A stretch of 64,000 bases of DNA from Candidatus Hebobacterum abditum (GCA_029821875.1 JALGXW010000003.1:1-64000), one strand, 5' to 3'; positions 24,213-33,209 are shown, counted from the first letter of the stretch. Notes: a model not told the origin generated them from the letters alone. Numbers and translations: made by a program.

Positions 24213-25406
24213 ATGCTAGAAGTCGGGCGCGACGAGGCGAAGGCTGCAGCACGGGTGATCGAGAGCGGAGAGCTGTTCCGCTACGGCGATCCAAAGGCGG
24301 GGCACCCCAACGAGTGCGCGAAGTTCGAGCGAGAGCTGGCACGGAAGGTTGGGGCAGAGCACTCGCTGTTGGTGACGAGCGGGACCGCGGCGCTGGTGTG
24401 TGCGCTCGCGGGAATGGGGATCGGGCCGGGCGATGAGGTCATTGTGCCGGCCTATACCTTCATCGCGACCCCGCTGGCACCACTGACCCTGGGGGCTTTG
24501 CCCGTGATGGCGGAGGTGGACGAGTCCTTGACGCTCGATCCGAAGGATGTGGAGGCGAAGATCTCCCGCCGGACCAAGGCGATCATTCCCGTTCACATGG
24601 TAGGGCTGCCCGCGAACATGAATGCGATCATGCGGGTCGCCCGCAGGCACAAGGTGAAGGTGCTCGAAGACGCGGCCCAGGCCTTTGGCGGGAAGTACCG
24701 GGGCCGATGGCTCGGGAGCATCGGGGACATGGGCGCGTACAGCTTCAACTACTTCAAGAACATCACTGCGGGCGAGGGAGGGGCCGTGGTGACGAACAAT
24801 GACGAGATGTTCATGCGGGCGTTGGTGCACCACGATGGGGGGCTGGCTTTCTGGCCGCATGGAAAGCCTCTCACTCTACCGGTGTTCGCGGGATGGAATT
24901 TCCGGGCAAACGAGATCCAAGGCGCGATGCTGCGGGTGCAGCTCCGGAAGATCAACGGACTCCTGCGTAGCACGCGTGCGCAGAAGGCGCGCATCATGCG
25001 GGCCGTGGGCAAGCATCCGAAACTGCGCTCAATCAGAGACAATGACCTCAAGGGCGCCTGCAGCACGATCGCGGGCCTGAGATTCAGAGACGAAGAGGGG
25101 GCCCGCGCGTTCATGGACAGACTCGCGCAGGACAGACAGGGCTCCTGGACGCCGATTGACAGCGGGCGACACGTCTACTCGAACTGGGAGGCGATCATGG
25201 GGAAGGCCGGCTCCTACCATCCTGCGCTCGACGCCTTCAAGCGGCCCGAGAACAAGATGTCGAAGGCCCGGTACGAGCCAGACATGTGCCCGAAGACACT
25301 TGAGATCCTGAGCCGGACGGTGTTTCTGGACATCCGCCCGCAGGCAACGGCAGCTCAGGAGAGGAAGCGGCTCCGCGCGATTGTCGGCGCCGCTGATGCT
25401 GTCTAG
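24213..25406 (+). CDS. DegT/DnrJ/EryC1/StrS-family PLP aminotransferase
   Basis: It is 397 residues. Fold-type I PLP signatures are SGTAALVCALAGMGIGPGDEVIVPAYTF, VLEDAAQAFGGKY (PLP Asp) and YSFNYFKNITAGEGG, the Lys in NYFK being the PLP attachment site. Members of this family aminate nucleotide-sugar keto groups or act as related dehydratases. A good AGGAG site precedes the ATG. It has no sugar-biosynthesis neighbours; the next gene encodes an ICMT-like methyltransferase. Confidence 0.88.
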   Translation: MLEVGRDEAKAAARVIESGELFRYGDPKAGHPNECAKFERELARKVGAEHSLLVTSGTAALVCALAGMGIGPGDEVIVPAYTFIATPLAPLTLGALPVMAEVDESLTLDPKDVEAKISRRTKAIIPVHMVGLPANMNAIMRVARRHKVKVLEDAAQAFGGKYRGRWLGSIGDMGAYSFNYFKNITAGEGGAVVTNNDEMFMRALVHHDGGLAFWPHGKPLTLPVFAGWNFRANEIQGAMLRVQLRKINGLLRSTRAQKARIMRAVGKHPKLRSIRDNDLKGACSTIAGLRFRDEEGARAFMDRLAQDRQGSWTPIDSGRHVYSNWEAIMGKAGSYHPALDAFKRPENKMSKARYEPDMCPKTLEILSRTVFLDIRPQATAAQERKRLRAIVGAADAV

Positions 25407-25486
25407 GGGGCCGTTGCCCCTATTCTCCGCCGCGGGAGAGCCGCGAGGCGGAAAGGTCGGCGACCGGCCGGACAGAAGCTAGCGGC

Positions 25487-26047
25487 GTGTTGATCCCGAA
25501 GACCAAGAAGGAGGTCTGGCTCAACCGCGTGCGGGTCTGGCTCCCACCTGTGTTCGTCGTCGTGGCGATCATCCTGCGGAAGCCGGAGTGGAACCTGTGG
25601 TGCGTGCCGCTGGTCCTGCTTGGCGAGAGCCTGCGGACGTGGGCGGCGGGGCATTTGATCAAGGACGAGACTCTCACGGTCGGCGGGCCCTATGCCTACG
25701 TGCGCAACCCACTCTACGTGGGAAGCTTGCTTAACACGGTGGGGTTCCTCGCGATCCTAGGCGACTGGCGGCTTGCCGCGATCTTCCTGGCACTGGCAGT
25801 CGCGATCTATGTGCCAACAGTGAAGCAAGAAGAGGACTACCTGAGGCGGATGCACGGGGAGGCGTTCGACGAGTACAGGCGACGAGTGCCGGGCATCGTC
25901 CCGCGACTGACGCCGGCCAGGCTGGACGTCGATGGGGCTCGGGACAGCCGCTTCGAGTGGAAGTGGGTCTGGGAGAACGACGAGCATAAGACGTGGGTCG
26001 CCTTTGCAGCGGCCCTGTGTCTGTTTGGAGCGAGGGGCGCGCTGTGA
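25487..26047 (+). CDS. Isoprenylcysteine carboxyl methyltransferase-like membrane protein
   Basis: It is 186 residues with a GTG start. Three to four membrane helices and the conserved C-terminal SAM-binding core (GPYAYVRNPLYVGSLL, EEDYLRRMHGEAFDEY, RRVPGIVP) place it in the ICMT/phospholipid-methyltransferase family. Bacterial members methylate lipids or small molecules at the membrane; the substrate is unknown. It follows the aminotransferase by 80 bases on the same strand. Confidence 0.8.
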   Translation: MLIPKTKKEVWLNRVRVWLPPVFVVVAIILRKPEWNLWCVPLVLLGESLRTWAAGHLIKDETLTVGGPYAYVRNPLYVGSLLNTVGFLAILGDWRLAAIFLALAVAIYVPTVKQEEDYLRRMHGEAFDEYRRRVPGIVPRLTPARLDVDGARDSRFEWKWVWENDEHKTWVAFAAALCLFGARGAL

Positions 26048-26208
26048 CCGACAGCCAGGTTCTTCGCTGCGGCCGTTGGTCTCAGGCGCAAGTGGACAGA
26101 GGGCTCCGCAAGACGCGAGACACGGCCGCGCCCAGTCGTGCGCGCCAGGGACGGGCAACTGCCGTACCCGCGCTGTGCGCTACTTGAGGTTGGTTCGTCA
26201 GGTTGAGC

Positions 26209-27075
26209 CTACAGGCGGCCGGAGGCGCCTGCAGCCTGGTCGATGAGCTCCTTCGTCTCGGCGTTCACTGGGATGGCGAAGCCGATGCCGATATTGCCCC
26301 CGCCGCCGGGCGAGAAGATCGCCTGGTTGATGCCGATCACCTCACCTTCGATGCTGACGAGCGGCCCGCCGGAGTTCCCGAAGTTGATGGCTGCATCGGT
26401 CTGAAGCAGATCCCTCATCTCCTGCCGGCCTCTGGCCTGCCTCACCACCCTCCCCTTCGCACTGATGACACCGACAGTCACTGTCTCGGTGAAGCCGAAC
26501 GGGCTCCCGATGGCGATGGCCCACGAGCCAACCTGCACCTCGTCGGCATCGCCGAGGCGGACCGTCGGCAGGTCGGTCGGGCAATCCAGCATCTTGATGA
26601 CGGCCAGGTCCTTCTTGCCGATCAACTGCACGAGGCGCGCCTCGTAGCTCTCGCCGTTGGCCATGGTGACGCTGATGGTGTCGGCGCGGCCGATCACGTG
26701 AGCGTTCGTGAGGACGAAGCCGTCAGATCTAATGATGGAGCCGGACCCGAGGTTCGTGACCTTACGGACGCGCTCATAGGGCCGGAAGGGGGGCCACGGG
26801 TCGCCCCGCCACGGGTCGAAGCTGAAGATGTCGAAGCCCCAGACCTGCTGACGGATCTCCTTCTCCGTGTTGATGTTGACGACGGCCGGCGACACCTGCG
26901 CGGCGACGTCAACGAACGATGCCTGGAGCGCGGCGAGGTCAGCCGAGGCGGCCTCGGCCGGTTTGAGCTGCAACCCAGCGGATATCCCAACGGCGACCAG
27001 CCCCCCAAGCACAGCGCTTGTCAAGAGCAGCACTGGCAGAGAGGAGCGGTTTGCAGAACGGCCATCGCTCGACAT
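26209..27075 (-). CDS. HtrA/DegP-type serine protease lacking a PDZ domain
   Basis: It is 288 residues, signal-anchored (hydrophobic 13-34). The catalytic triad is clear: His126 (TNAHVIG), Asp156 (KKDLAVIK) and Ser235 (INFGNSGGPL). Typical HtrA proteins are 350-500 residues with one or two C-terminal PDZ domains, but this one stops about 50 residues after Ser235. The ATG at 27075 has GGAGGTG five bases upstream, and longer upstream readings are unsupported. It ends the minus-strand operon that begins with a receiver protein and includes plsC and moaA. Its role is envelope protein quality control. Confidence 0.88.
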   Translation of the reverse strand: MSSDGRSANRSSLPVLLLTSAVLGGLVAVGISAGLQLKPAEAASADLAALQASFVDVAAQVSPAVVNINTEKEIRQQVWGFDIFSFDPWRGDPWPPFRPYERVRKVTNLGSGSIIRSDGFVLTNAHVIGRADTISVTMANGESYEARLVQLIGKKDLAVIKMLDCPTDLPTVRLGDADEVQVGSWAIAIGSPFGFTETVTVGVISAKGRVVRQARGRQEMRDLLQTDAAINFGNSGGPLVSIEGEVIGINQAIFSPGGGGNIGIGFAIPVNAETKELIDQAAGASGRL

Positions 27076-27143
27076 GTGATCACCTCCAGAGGTTTGACAC
27101 CCGAGAGCCGGGACAGGTTCCAGCAAGCCGCAGGGGCGAGTCG

Positions 27144-27806
27144 CTATAGGCGGTGCCCTGGCAGCAGCGACCGAAGCGCCCCCGCCATCTCCTCGCACGC
27201 CGCCGCCAGCACCTCCCGGGATCGCTGCAGGCTGCGAAGCCGAGACAAATCCACCGGCGGCCCGAAGCGGACGCGGAGCTTGGCGGGAAGGAGAATCGGC
27301 TTTCCCGGTGGCAGCAGTCGGTCGGCGCCATCGATCCCCATTGGCACGACTGCCGCGTCGGCCGCGAGGGCGACGAAGGCAGCGCCCAGCTCGAGGTCCA
27401 TGAGCCGGCCGTCCTGGCTGCGCGTGCCCTCGGGGAAGATGAGGAGCACCTCCCCGCTGTTCAGCAGACGCACCGCTCGCCGCAGGGCCTGCTGGTCGGC
27501 CGCGCCCCGGTCTACAGGAAAGGCATGGGTGCGGCTGATGAATCCCGAGAGCACCGGTATCCTAAAGAGCTCGGCCTTCGCCATGAAGTTGACGGGCCGG
27601 CGGCAGGCCGCCCCCACGATGGGCGGATCGGCATAGCTCGTATGGTTCGCGAACAGCAGGACGCCTTCGCTGTCGGGCACGTGCTCCCGCCCGGCCACCT
27701 CCCAACGGTTGTAGAGGCGGAAGAGGACCCTCAGAAAGGCCCGGGACACGCGGAAGAGGCCGCCCCCCGTATCGCCAGCTGGTTGGCCGATGATCCTGTC
27801 CGGCAT
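27144..27806 (-). CDS. plsC: 1-acyl-glycerol-3-phosphate acyltransferase (PlsC family)
   Basis: It is 220 residues. The acyltransferase motifs are present: H55-TSYA-D60 (NHTSYAD, catalytic HX4D), the FPEGTRS phosphate-binding block, and VVPMGIDGAD. It makes phosphatidic acid by acylating lysophosphatidate. The ATG at 27806 lies 34 bases after the MFS stop; a longer reading overlaps that gene. It is part of the minus-strand operon. Confidence 0.9.
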   Translation of the reverse strand: MPDRIIGQPAGDTGGGLFRVSRAFLRVLFRLYNRWEVAGREHVPDSEGVLLFANHTSYADPPIVGAACRRPVNFMAKAELFRIPVLSGFISRTHAFPVDRGAADQQALRRAVRLLNSGEVLLIFPEGTRSQDGRLMDLELGAAFVALAADAAVVPMGIDGADRLLPPGKPILLPAKLRVRFGPPVDLSRLRSLQRSREVLAAACEEMAGALRSLLPGHRL

Positions 27807-27840
27807 GACGGTTGAAGATAGCGGGAGTGGACTGCGCTTG

Positions 27841-29193
27841 TCAATCAAGCGTCGGGCGGGAGGCGGGGGATGGCGACGGTGCAAGGCCGGCGTGGGCGTG
27901 TTGCGCCACGTGAGGCCGTTCGAGAGTGAAGACGTAGGCAACCGCCACCGCCCCGCCAGCCGCGGCGATGACGAACAGAGTCTCGTAGGAGATCAGTCGG
28001 AGCAGCAGCCCGCCCGCCAGTGGCATAAGCACGGCCGGGGCCGCGAGAGTGGCGGAAAGCCCGAGGAAGAGGGGGCGAATGTCGTCCGGCGCGATCTCAA
28101 GGACGTAGTTGGTGATCCCCATCCAGCCGCCGGCCATGGCGATGCCGTTGAGCAGGAAGGTGGCGCAGTAGACGTAGCCCATGTGGGCATCGGCACCGAC
28201 CGCCCGCGCCAGCGGGGGAAGACCCAGGGCCGCAATGGGGACCAGGAGGCCCGCCACGGTGACGCCGCGGATCACCGTCAGGGGTCCCTTGCGGTCGTTC
28301 AGGTAGGCCCAGACGAGGCTGGCGGAGAGGGTCCCGGCGGTAGTCGCCCAGATGAAGATGCCCCCCATCCACTCGGGCAGGCCGAGCCGCCGATGGCCGA
28401 ATACGGCGTAGAAGATAGTGGCGAGCCCCACCAGACCCATGAGGTTCTCGGCCACGATCAGGCGGCCCAGCAGGCGGTGGCGCCGCAGCGTCGCCGGGAC
28501 GGCCCGGAGCAGGCGCGGCAGTGAATGCCGCTCCTCGAGGGCAGTTCCCGGTGGCTCCTTGATGAACGCGAGGAACAGGGTCGACAACCCCATGCAGACG
28601 CACATCAGAACGAAGAGGCGCCCGTAGTTGTGGGGAAACGGCAGCGACGGATTGGCGAGCACGCGGCGGACGATGTCGCCCGCGCCGACGGCGAAGATCC
28701 CGCCCAGGATGTTGATGCTGCCGAAGAAGCGGCCGCGCAAAGTTGGCGGAATCGTGCGTGCAATGATGTCGTGCCACGGGACCCCGACGAGCCCGTCACC
28801 GAAGAAGAAGAGAGTGTAGGCGCCGATCAGAAGGAACAGAAGCGCCTGAAGGGATGACCCGGGAGGAGCCAGCATGAAGGCGAGCGCCACCCCGAAGAAC
28901 GGGAGGCGCGAGAATAGGACGGGGAGCATGACGAACTTCTTCTTCTGCCTGCGGTGGAGGACGTAGCTGGTGGCGATGAGCTGGGGCACGATCCAACCAG
29001 CGCGCTGAAGGCTGCCCACGGCTCCTACAGTGAAGTCCGACCCGCCGAGCTTGCCGACGAGGACCGGCAGCACAGCCACCGGATCGATGAAGGCCAGGCC
29101 GCCGAAGAAGAAGGCGGCATCCAGGACGATGACGACGAAGTTCCAGCGGGTGTGTTGGTACTCGCGCTGTCGAGCCTGAGCGGCCTCTGCCAT
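27841..29193 (-). CDS. Major facilitator superfamily transporter
   Basis: It is 450 residues with about 12 hydrophobic helices. The loop RTIPPTLRGRFFGS and later NDRKGPLTVIRG occur where MFS sugar/drug carriers have their conserved inter-helix loops. The start lies 18 bases after the moaA stop, and plsC follows 34 bases on, so they share a transcript. The substrate cannot be inferred. Confidence 0.85.
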   Translation of the reverse strand: MAEAAQARQREYQHTRWNFVVIVLDAAFFFGGLAFIDPVAVLPVLVGKLGGSDFTVGAVGSLQRAGWIVPQLIATSYVLHRRQKKKFVMLPVLFSRLPFFGVALAFMLAPPGSSLQALLFLLIGAYTLFFFGDGLVGVPWHDIIARTIPPTLRGRFFGSINILGGIFAVGAGDIVRRVLANPSLPFPHNYGRLFVLMCVCMGLSTLFLAFIKEPPGTALEERHSLPRLLRAVPATLRRHRLLGRLIVAENLMGLVGLATIFYAVFGHRRLGLPEWMGGIFIWATTAGTLSASLVWAYLNDRKGPLTVIRGVTVAGLLVPIAALGLPPLARAVGADAHMGYVYCATFLLNGIAMAGGWMGITNYVLEIAPDDIRPLFLGLSATLAAPAVLMPLAGGLLLRLISYETLFVIAAAGGAVAVAYVFTLERPHVAQHAHAGLAPSPSPASRPTLD

Positions 29194-29211
29194 CGGAGCC
29201 TCTGGTCCCCG

Positions 29212-30192
29212 TCAGCCACCGACGACGTGCATGGCAGCCACGCCCGAAGCAGTGGCGACATCGCCGCCGCGAGAAGGCTTGGCAGCGGCAGACTCCCGGA
29301 GGAGAGCGGTCAGGTCGCGAACCGGGTCGTCGCCCCGAAGCGCCGGCAGCAGCGAGGTGCCCTGGGGGCTGAAGAGGCAGGGAAGAAGGTCGCCGCGCGC
29401 GCTGACTCGCAGGCGGTTGCAGTCGGCGCAGAAGGGCTCGGAGAGAGGCGCTATGACACCAAGTGTTCCCTGCGATCCGTCCAGCCGGAAGTAGCGCGCC
29501 GGTCCTCCGCCGGCCGGACCTGGAACGGGGGCGAGCGCGCCGAACTGTGAGAGCTGCTCGAGTACGCCCCTGGCCGGCAGGTAGTCGACGTGCGAGCATG
29601 TGGGCATCGCCTCAATGAACCGCACGTGCACGGGGCGCGAGCGGACGAGCTTCACGAAGCTGGCGAGATCACACTGCTCCAGGGGCGCGCCTCCAGCCAA
29701 CACGGCATTGACTTTCACTGGTTCGAGGCCGGCGGCCAAGGCCGCTTCGAGGCCGCGCAGCACTGCCTCAACTGACCCGCCGCCCGTCATCGCCGCGTAG
29801 ACCTGCGGGCTCAGCGAGTCCAGGCTGATGTTCACGCGCCTGAGCCCCGCCGCAGCGAGGGCCCCTGCGCGCCCCGAGAGGGCCCGCCCGTTCGTGGTCA
29901 GAGCCAGATCCGCCAGGCCATCAAGCTGGCTGAGCCGGGCCACGATGTCTTCGAGGTCAGCGCGAAGGAGGGGCTCGCCGCCGGTCAGCCGGATCCTCCG
30001 GATGCCCAGCCGGAGGGCTGCATCCGCTATCGCCACCACATTATCGATGCTGAGAACGTCAGGCGAGTTGCGCTGGACATGCCGGCCCGGATGGCAGTAG
30101 GCACACCGAAGATCACAGCGTTCGGTGACAGATACCCGCAGGTAATCTATTCGGCGACCGAAAGAGTCAGTCAGCCCTTCAAACAGGTTCAT
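29212..30192 (-). CDS. moaA: GTP 3',8-cyclase MoaA
   Basis: It is 326 residues. Radical SAM cluster Cys26-Cys30-Cys33 (ERCDLRCAYC), RLTGGEPLLR, NISLDSL and the second cluster pattern FCADCNRLRVSARGDLLPC are all present. The chain ends in the Gly-Gly that enters the active site in MoaA. It makes the first molybdopterin precursor with MoaC. No other molybdenum cofactor gene is in the window; it sits inside an operon of unrelated functions. Confidence 0.95.
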   Translation of the reverse strand: MNLFEGLTDSFGRRIDYLRVSVTERCDLRCAYCHPGRHVQRNSPDVLSIDNVVAIADAALRLGIRRIRLTGGEPLLRADLEDIVARLSQLDGLADLALTTNGRALSGRAGALAAAGLRRVNISLDSLSPQVYAAMTGGGSVEAVLRGLEAALAAGLEPVKVNAVLAGGAPLEQCDLASFVKLVRSRPVHVRFIEAMPTCSHVDYLPARGVLEQLSQFGALAPVPGPAGGGPARYFRLDGSQGTLGVIAPLSEPFCADCNRLRVSARGDLLPCLFSPQGTSLLPALRGDDPVRDLTALLRESAAAKPSRGGDVATASGVAAMHVVGG

Positions 30193-30271
30193 CGCTTAAC
30201 TCGCGGCAGACGGGGCTTGGAGCGCTGGCGCGGGGGCACAGGGGCTGTCGAGGCTGGGCGGCCCGGAGAAG

Positions 30272-30484
30272 CTACGTTTCAGCGGAGCCGAGAGTGGACT
30301 CAAGCTCGGCCAGACTGCTCTCGATATTGTGAATCCGGCCCTCGCAGCGGCGCAGCAAGCGGTTCATCCGGTGGGCCGCATCGTTGCGCCGCACCAGGTA
30401 GATCACCCCGGCGACGCCGCCGGCAACACCCAACACGAGGGCCAGCCAGAGCGCCATCTGACGCTTGTGCGCGCCCTCCTCCAT
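30272..30484 (-). CDS. Small membrane/coiled-coil peptide
   Basis: About 70 residues from the ATG at 30484 (an upstream ATG at 30538 would overlap the receiver gene). One hydrophobic helix (MALWLALVLGVAGGVAGVIYLV) is followed by a charged helix with heptad-like spacing (MNRLLRRCEGRIHNIESSLAELESTL). It resembles YtxH-like or SMC-like short membrane-anchored coils. It lies just downstream of an orphan receiver protein and upstream of moaA. Confidence 0.6.
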   Translation of the reverse strand: MEEGAHKRQMALWLALVLGVAGGVAGVIYLVRRNDAAHRMNRLLRRCEGRIHNIESSLAELESTLGSAET

Positions 30485-30506
30485 CGCAGCCGTCGCCCAG
30501 AGGCCG

Positions 30507-30923
30507 CTAGACCTCCCAGACCTTCTCTCCGTCATCATAGTCGTCGCGCCCGCTGAGGATTCGCCTGACGAACGTTATCAGCTCCAACGGATTGAACGGC
30601 TTCGTCAGATAGGCGCTCACACCCGATGCCCAGCCCCGGAAGACGTCGGCATCTTGCGCCTTGGCCGTCAACATGATCACGGGGATCTCTCGCGTCTCAG
30701 GATTGGCCTGGAGGCGCTTGAGCACCTCGAAGCCGTCCATCTTCGGCATCATGACGTCGAGGACGATGAGATCGGGTCTGTCGGTCTCCACCTTCTTGAG
30801 CGCGTCGGGACCGTCGAAGGCGGTCACGACCTGGTAGCCCGAACGCTCGAGGTTGACCTGGATGAGCCGAACGATGTGGCGCTCGTCATCGACCGCCATG
30901 ACCTTCTTGCCAGGCATGTTCAC
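30507..30923 (-). CDS. Stand-alone response-regulator receiver protein
   Basis: It is 138 residues with only a CheY-like receiver domain: VDDERH (acidic pocket), IVLDVMMPKMDGFEV (phospho-acceptor Asp), MLTAKAQ (Thr) and YLTKPFNP (Lys). It has no output domain. It should be phosphorylated by an unlinked histidine kinase; none is in the window. It is the first gene of the moaA-MFS-plsC-htrA operon, transcribed from a strong promoter that overlaps a divergent one. Confidence 0.88.
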   Translation of the reverse strand: MNMPGKKVMAVDDERHIVRLIQVNLERSGYQVVTAFDGPDALKKVETDRPDLIVLDVMMPKMDGFEVLKRLQANPETREIPVIMLTAKAQDADVFRGWASGVSAYLTKPFNPLELITFVRRILSGRDDYDDGEKVWEV

Positions 30924-30960
30924 GACCTTCCCCGATGGGCGCGATTAGCCCCCGTGCTGT

Positions 30961-30989
30961 TGCTTAACAGCGGCGACGCCAGTATAGCA
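30961..30989 (+). promoter_or_regulatory. Plus-strand promoter for the structured leader and nitrilase gene
   Basis: TTGCTT (30961-30966) and TATAGC (30984-30989) are spaced by 17 bases. The predicted start near 30996 would give a leader of about 207 bases before the TTG start at 31203. Its -10 overlaps the minus-strand promoter listed separately. Confidence 0.55.
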
Positions 30990-31011
30990 CGCAGTTCTCG
31001 GCAGTGTCAAC
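30982..31011 (-). promoter_or_regulatory. Minus-strand promoter for the receiver operon
   Basis: On the minus strand TTGACA (31006-31011) and TATACT (30982-30987) are separated by 18 bases, with an upstream TGC giving an extended -10. This is among the strongest promoters in the window. It shares its -10 region with the plus-strand promoter. Confidence 0.7.
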
Positions 31012-31103
31012 GCACGGCCCTATCCGGGGCAAAGCACCGGCCTGCCGTCCCATGAGGCGGTCGGCGAGGACCGGTTCCGGGACTGATCTCATCCCACAGC
31101 CAC

Positions 31104-31202
31104 GTGGGAGATTGCCTCCGCTTGGAGGCACGGGACGCCGCAGAGCGAAAGCAGATGCCGGGCGGAGTGCGCGGCGAGGCACTCCCACAAGGAGGCCGAA
31201 CA
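31104..31202 (+). promoter_or_regulatory. Structured leader with switch-like pairing to the ribosome site (candidate riboswitch)
   Basis: A closing stem GTGGGAG (31104-31110) / CTCCCAC (31182-31188) encloses hairpin P2 TGCCTCC (31113-31119) / GGAGGCA (31124-31130, loop GCTT), and hairpin P3 CGCCGC (31136-31141) / GCGGCG (31171-31176) that contains a GCGAAAGC tetraloop-like unit. The ribosome site AAGGAGG begins right after the closing stem. GCCTCC in P2 can instead pair with GGAGGC of the ribosome site (31191-31196), giving two mutually exclusive folds. I do not recognise a known riboswitch class. Confidence 0.5.
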
Positions 31203-32069
31203 TTGGGTGAGACGACGGTCCTGCAGGTCTCGGTGTCCCAGCAGCACTGGGCTCAGAGCATCGAGCGTAACCTCAAGCGCACGCTCGAACACATTGACAT
31301 CGCGGCCGACGAGGGCAGCGATGTCGTGCTCTTCCCGGAGGCGAATCTGACGGGGTACGACTTCCCTTATCTCGTGGAGCTCGACCCGCGGCAGGTCGGC
31401 GAGGCCCTGGGCCGCGTATCGGAGGCGGCGCGCTCAGCGGGGCTGTACGTCATCTGCGGAACCATACAGCGCCGGGGCAGCGCAGAGAAGCTCCTGAATC
31501 TGGCGCATGTCATCGACCCCAAGGGCGAGATCGTTCACGAATACGCGAAGATACAGATGGCCGGCAAGGACGAGCGAAGGTACTGCCGCCCCGGCAACAA
31601 GCTATCGCTTTTCGAAGTAAAGGGATTCCCTGCAACGATGGTGATCTGCCGGGAGGGCCGCCACCCGGAGCTCTACCGCCTGCCGGCGATGGCGGGCGCG
31701 CGCATCCTCTTTCACCCGGCCTGTTCCACAGAGACGATCGAGGCGCTGTGGTGGAAGCGGGCGGCGGGGCGGGCCATCCAGCCGGCGGGGCCGAACGCGT
31801 CGATCTTCCATTGCTGCGCGAACACCGTGGGACAGGACTACGGAGGACGCCAGTCTTCCTCGGGCGGCTCCTTCATCAAGCATCCGACCGGGCTGTCGCT
31901 CGCGGAAGCCGACTGGTACAGCGAGACGGTCATCACCGCGCGCCTCGACATGACGGCGGCCGATGGGCGATATGCGCTCGCGAGTGCGGAGCAGCCGGAG
32001 TTCCTGCGCCCCTACTACGAGCGGGTCATCGCAGATCTCCAGGCGCGGAAGGATGAGCGGCCAGAGTAG
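31203..32069 (+). CDS. Carbon-nitrogen hydrolase (nitrilase superfamily)
   Basis: It is 288 residues from a TTG start at 31203, chosen because AAGGAGG lies seven bases upstream. The catalytic triad is readable: Glu46 in FPEANLTGYD, Lys116 in EYAKIQMAG and Cys149 in VICREGRHPE. Members split amides or nitriles; the substrate is unknown. The long structured leader and overlapping divergent promoter suggest regulated expression. A longer reading from 31104 would translate the leader and is rejected. Confidence 0.85.
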   Translation: MGETTVLQVSVSQQHWAQSIERNLKRTLEHIDIAADEGSDVVLFPEANLTGYDFPYLVELDPRQVGEALGRVSEAARSAGLYVICGTIQRRGSAEKLLNLAHVIDPKGEIVHEYAKIQMAGKDERRYCRPGNKLSLFEVKGFPATMVICREGRHPELYRLPAMAGARILFHPACSTETIEALWWKRAAGRAIQPAGPNASIFHCCANTVGQDYGGRQSSSGGSFIKHPTGLSLAEADWYSETVITARLDMTAADGRYALASAEQPEFLRPYYERVIADLQARKDERPE

Positions 32070-32111
32070 GCCAACCTGCTAAGGATGCCAGTTGAGGAGG
32101 TCCCAGTCGAA

Positions 32112-33209
32112 ATGAGGCTAGACCAGGTGGCAGCGTGGTACCAGCGGCTGGTAGAGCTGGCGCCGCATCCGGTCTTGCAGAAGGCCTTGGAAGTGGCGCT
32201 CATCGTCATCGCTGCGTGGATCGGGTTCATCGTGCTGAGTCGGCTGATGTCGTGGATCGGCCGCCTCCTCACCGGACGGGTCACGGACGAAGCCAACAGG
32301 CCGCGAGTGGCGGCGTTCGTGCTCGTGCTCGACACCGTCGTCAAGGGCGGCGTGATGTTTCTCGGGGGGCTTGGGGTCCTCACCAAGCTCGGCCTCTCGG
32401 CTGGCATGACAGCGAAGATCGTCGGCACCCTCGCCGTCGGCTGGGTCGTCTACGTCGTATTGAGCAGAGCCATAAGGCTGGCAGCAGGTGCAGCAGAGAA
32501 GCGCATTGAGTCCGAGCCGCATCGCCAGCGCGTGAAGACACTCATTCTCCTCGGCGAAAGCATCGTCCGCTACGGTGTGATCATCGCCACAGGCATTACC
32601 GTCCTCGGCCAGCTCGGGTTCAACCTGGGTCCCTTGCTGGCCGGCGCGGGCATCGCGGGACTGGCGGTGGGCTTCGGGGCCCAGAACCTCGTCCGGGATG
32701 TCATCTCGGGCTTCTTCATCATCATGGAGGGCCAGTACGCGGTGGGCGACCAAGTGAAGGTCAACGGCGTGTTTGGACGGGTCGAGAGGCTCGGGCTCAG
32801 GATAACAGCGGTCAGGCAGCCCGACGGGGAGCTGCGGTACTTCTCGAATGGGAGCATCAGCAGCGCAGAGAACTTCACGGCCAAGTACGTCGCTCACGTG
32901 GTCACCGTGCCGTTGCCGGCCGAAGATCCCGGTGATGCGGAGAAGGCTGTTCGCGAGATCCTGTTCGACTTCGACAGAGAGTTCGGCGTGTTCCGAAGTC
33001 GGCCGCAGATCGGGCAGACTGAAGACCTCGAGACCTATGCACGTGTGGTGAGGGTGGAGACGCACTCCATACCAGGAAGACAGACTCTCGTGGAGCAGAA
33101 GCTCTCGGCCCGCATGAAGGCAGGTTTAGAGCGAGCGGGATACTCCCTGCCGGCCGGGACAGAAGTGAGCATCGCCCTGCGGCACCCGGCCCCCGGCGCG
33201 GGATCTTAG
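32112..33209 (+). CDS. MscS-family mechanosensitive ion channel
   Basis: It is about 365 residues. Two or more hydrophobic helices come first, then the pore helix and beta-domain signatures of MscS: GIAGLAVGFGAQNLVRDVISGFFIIMEGQYAVGD, followed by ITAVRQPDGELRYFSNGSI. It vents solutes on osmotic downshift at the inner membrane. The start is unsure: the ATG at 32112 has GAGGAGG about 11 bases upstream; an ATG at 32085 has AAGG directly adjacent. It follows the nitrilase gene on the same strand. Confidence 0.9.
   Translation: MRLDQVAAWYQRLVELAPHPVLQKALEVALIVIAAWIGFIVLSRLMSWIGRLLTGRVTDEANRPRVAAFVLVLDTVVKGGVMFLGGLGVLTKLGLSAGMTAKIVGTLAVGWVVYVVLSRAIRLAAGAAEKRIESEPHRQRVKTLILLGESIVRYGVIIATGITVLGQLGFNLGPLLAGAGIAGLAVGFGAQNLVRDVISGFFIIMEGQYAVGDQVKVNGVFGRVERLGLRITAVRQPDGELRYFSNGSISSAENFTAKYVAHVVTVPLPAEDPGDAEKAVREILFDFDREFGVFRSRPQIGQTEDLETYARVVRVETHSIPGRQTLVEQKLSARMKAGLERAGYSLPAGTEVSIALRHPAPGAGS

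Noticed and set aside
26203-27636. Long plus-strand frame opposite the htrA-plsC genes
   Set aside because: It lies wholly over two well-supported minus-strand genes and has no domain or ribosome site.
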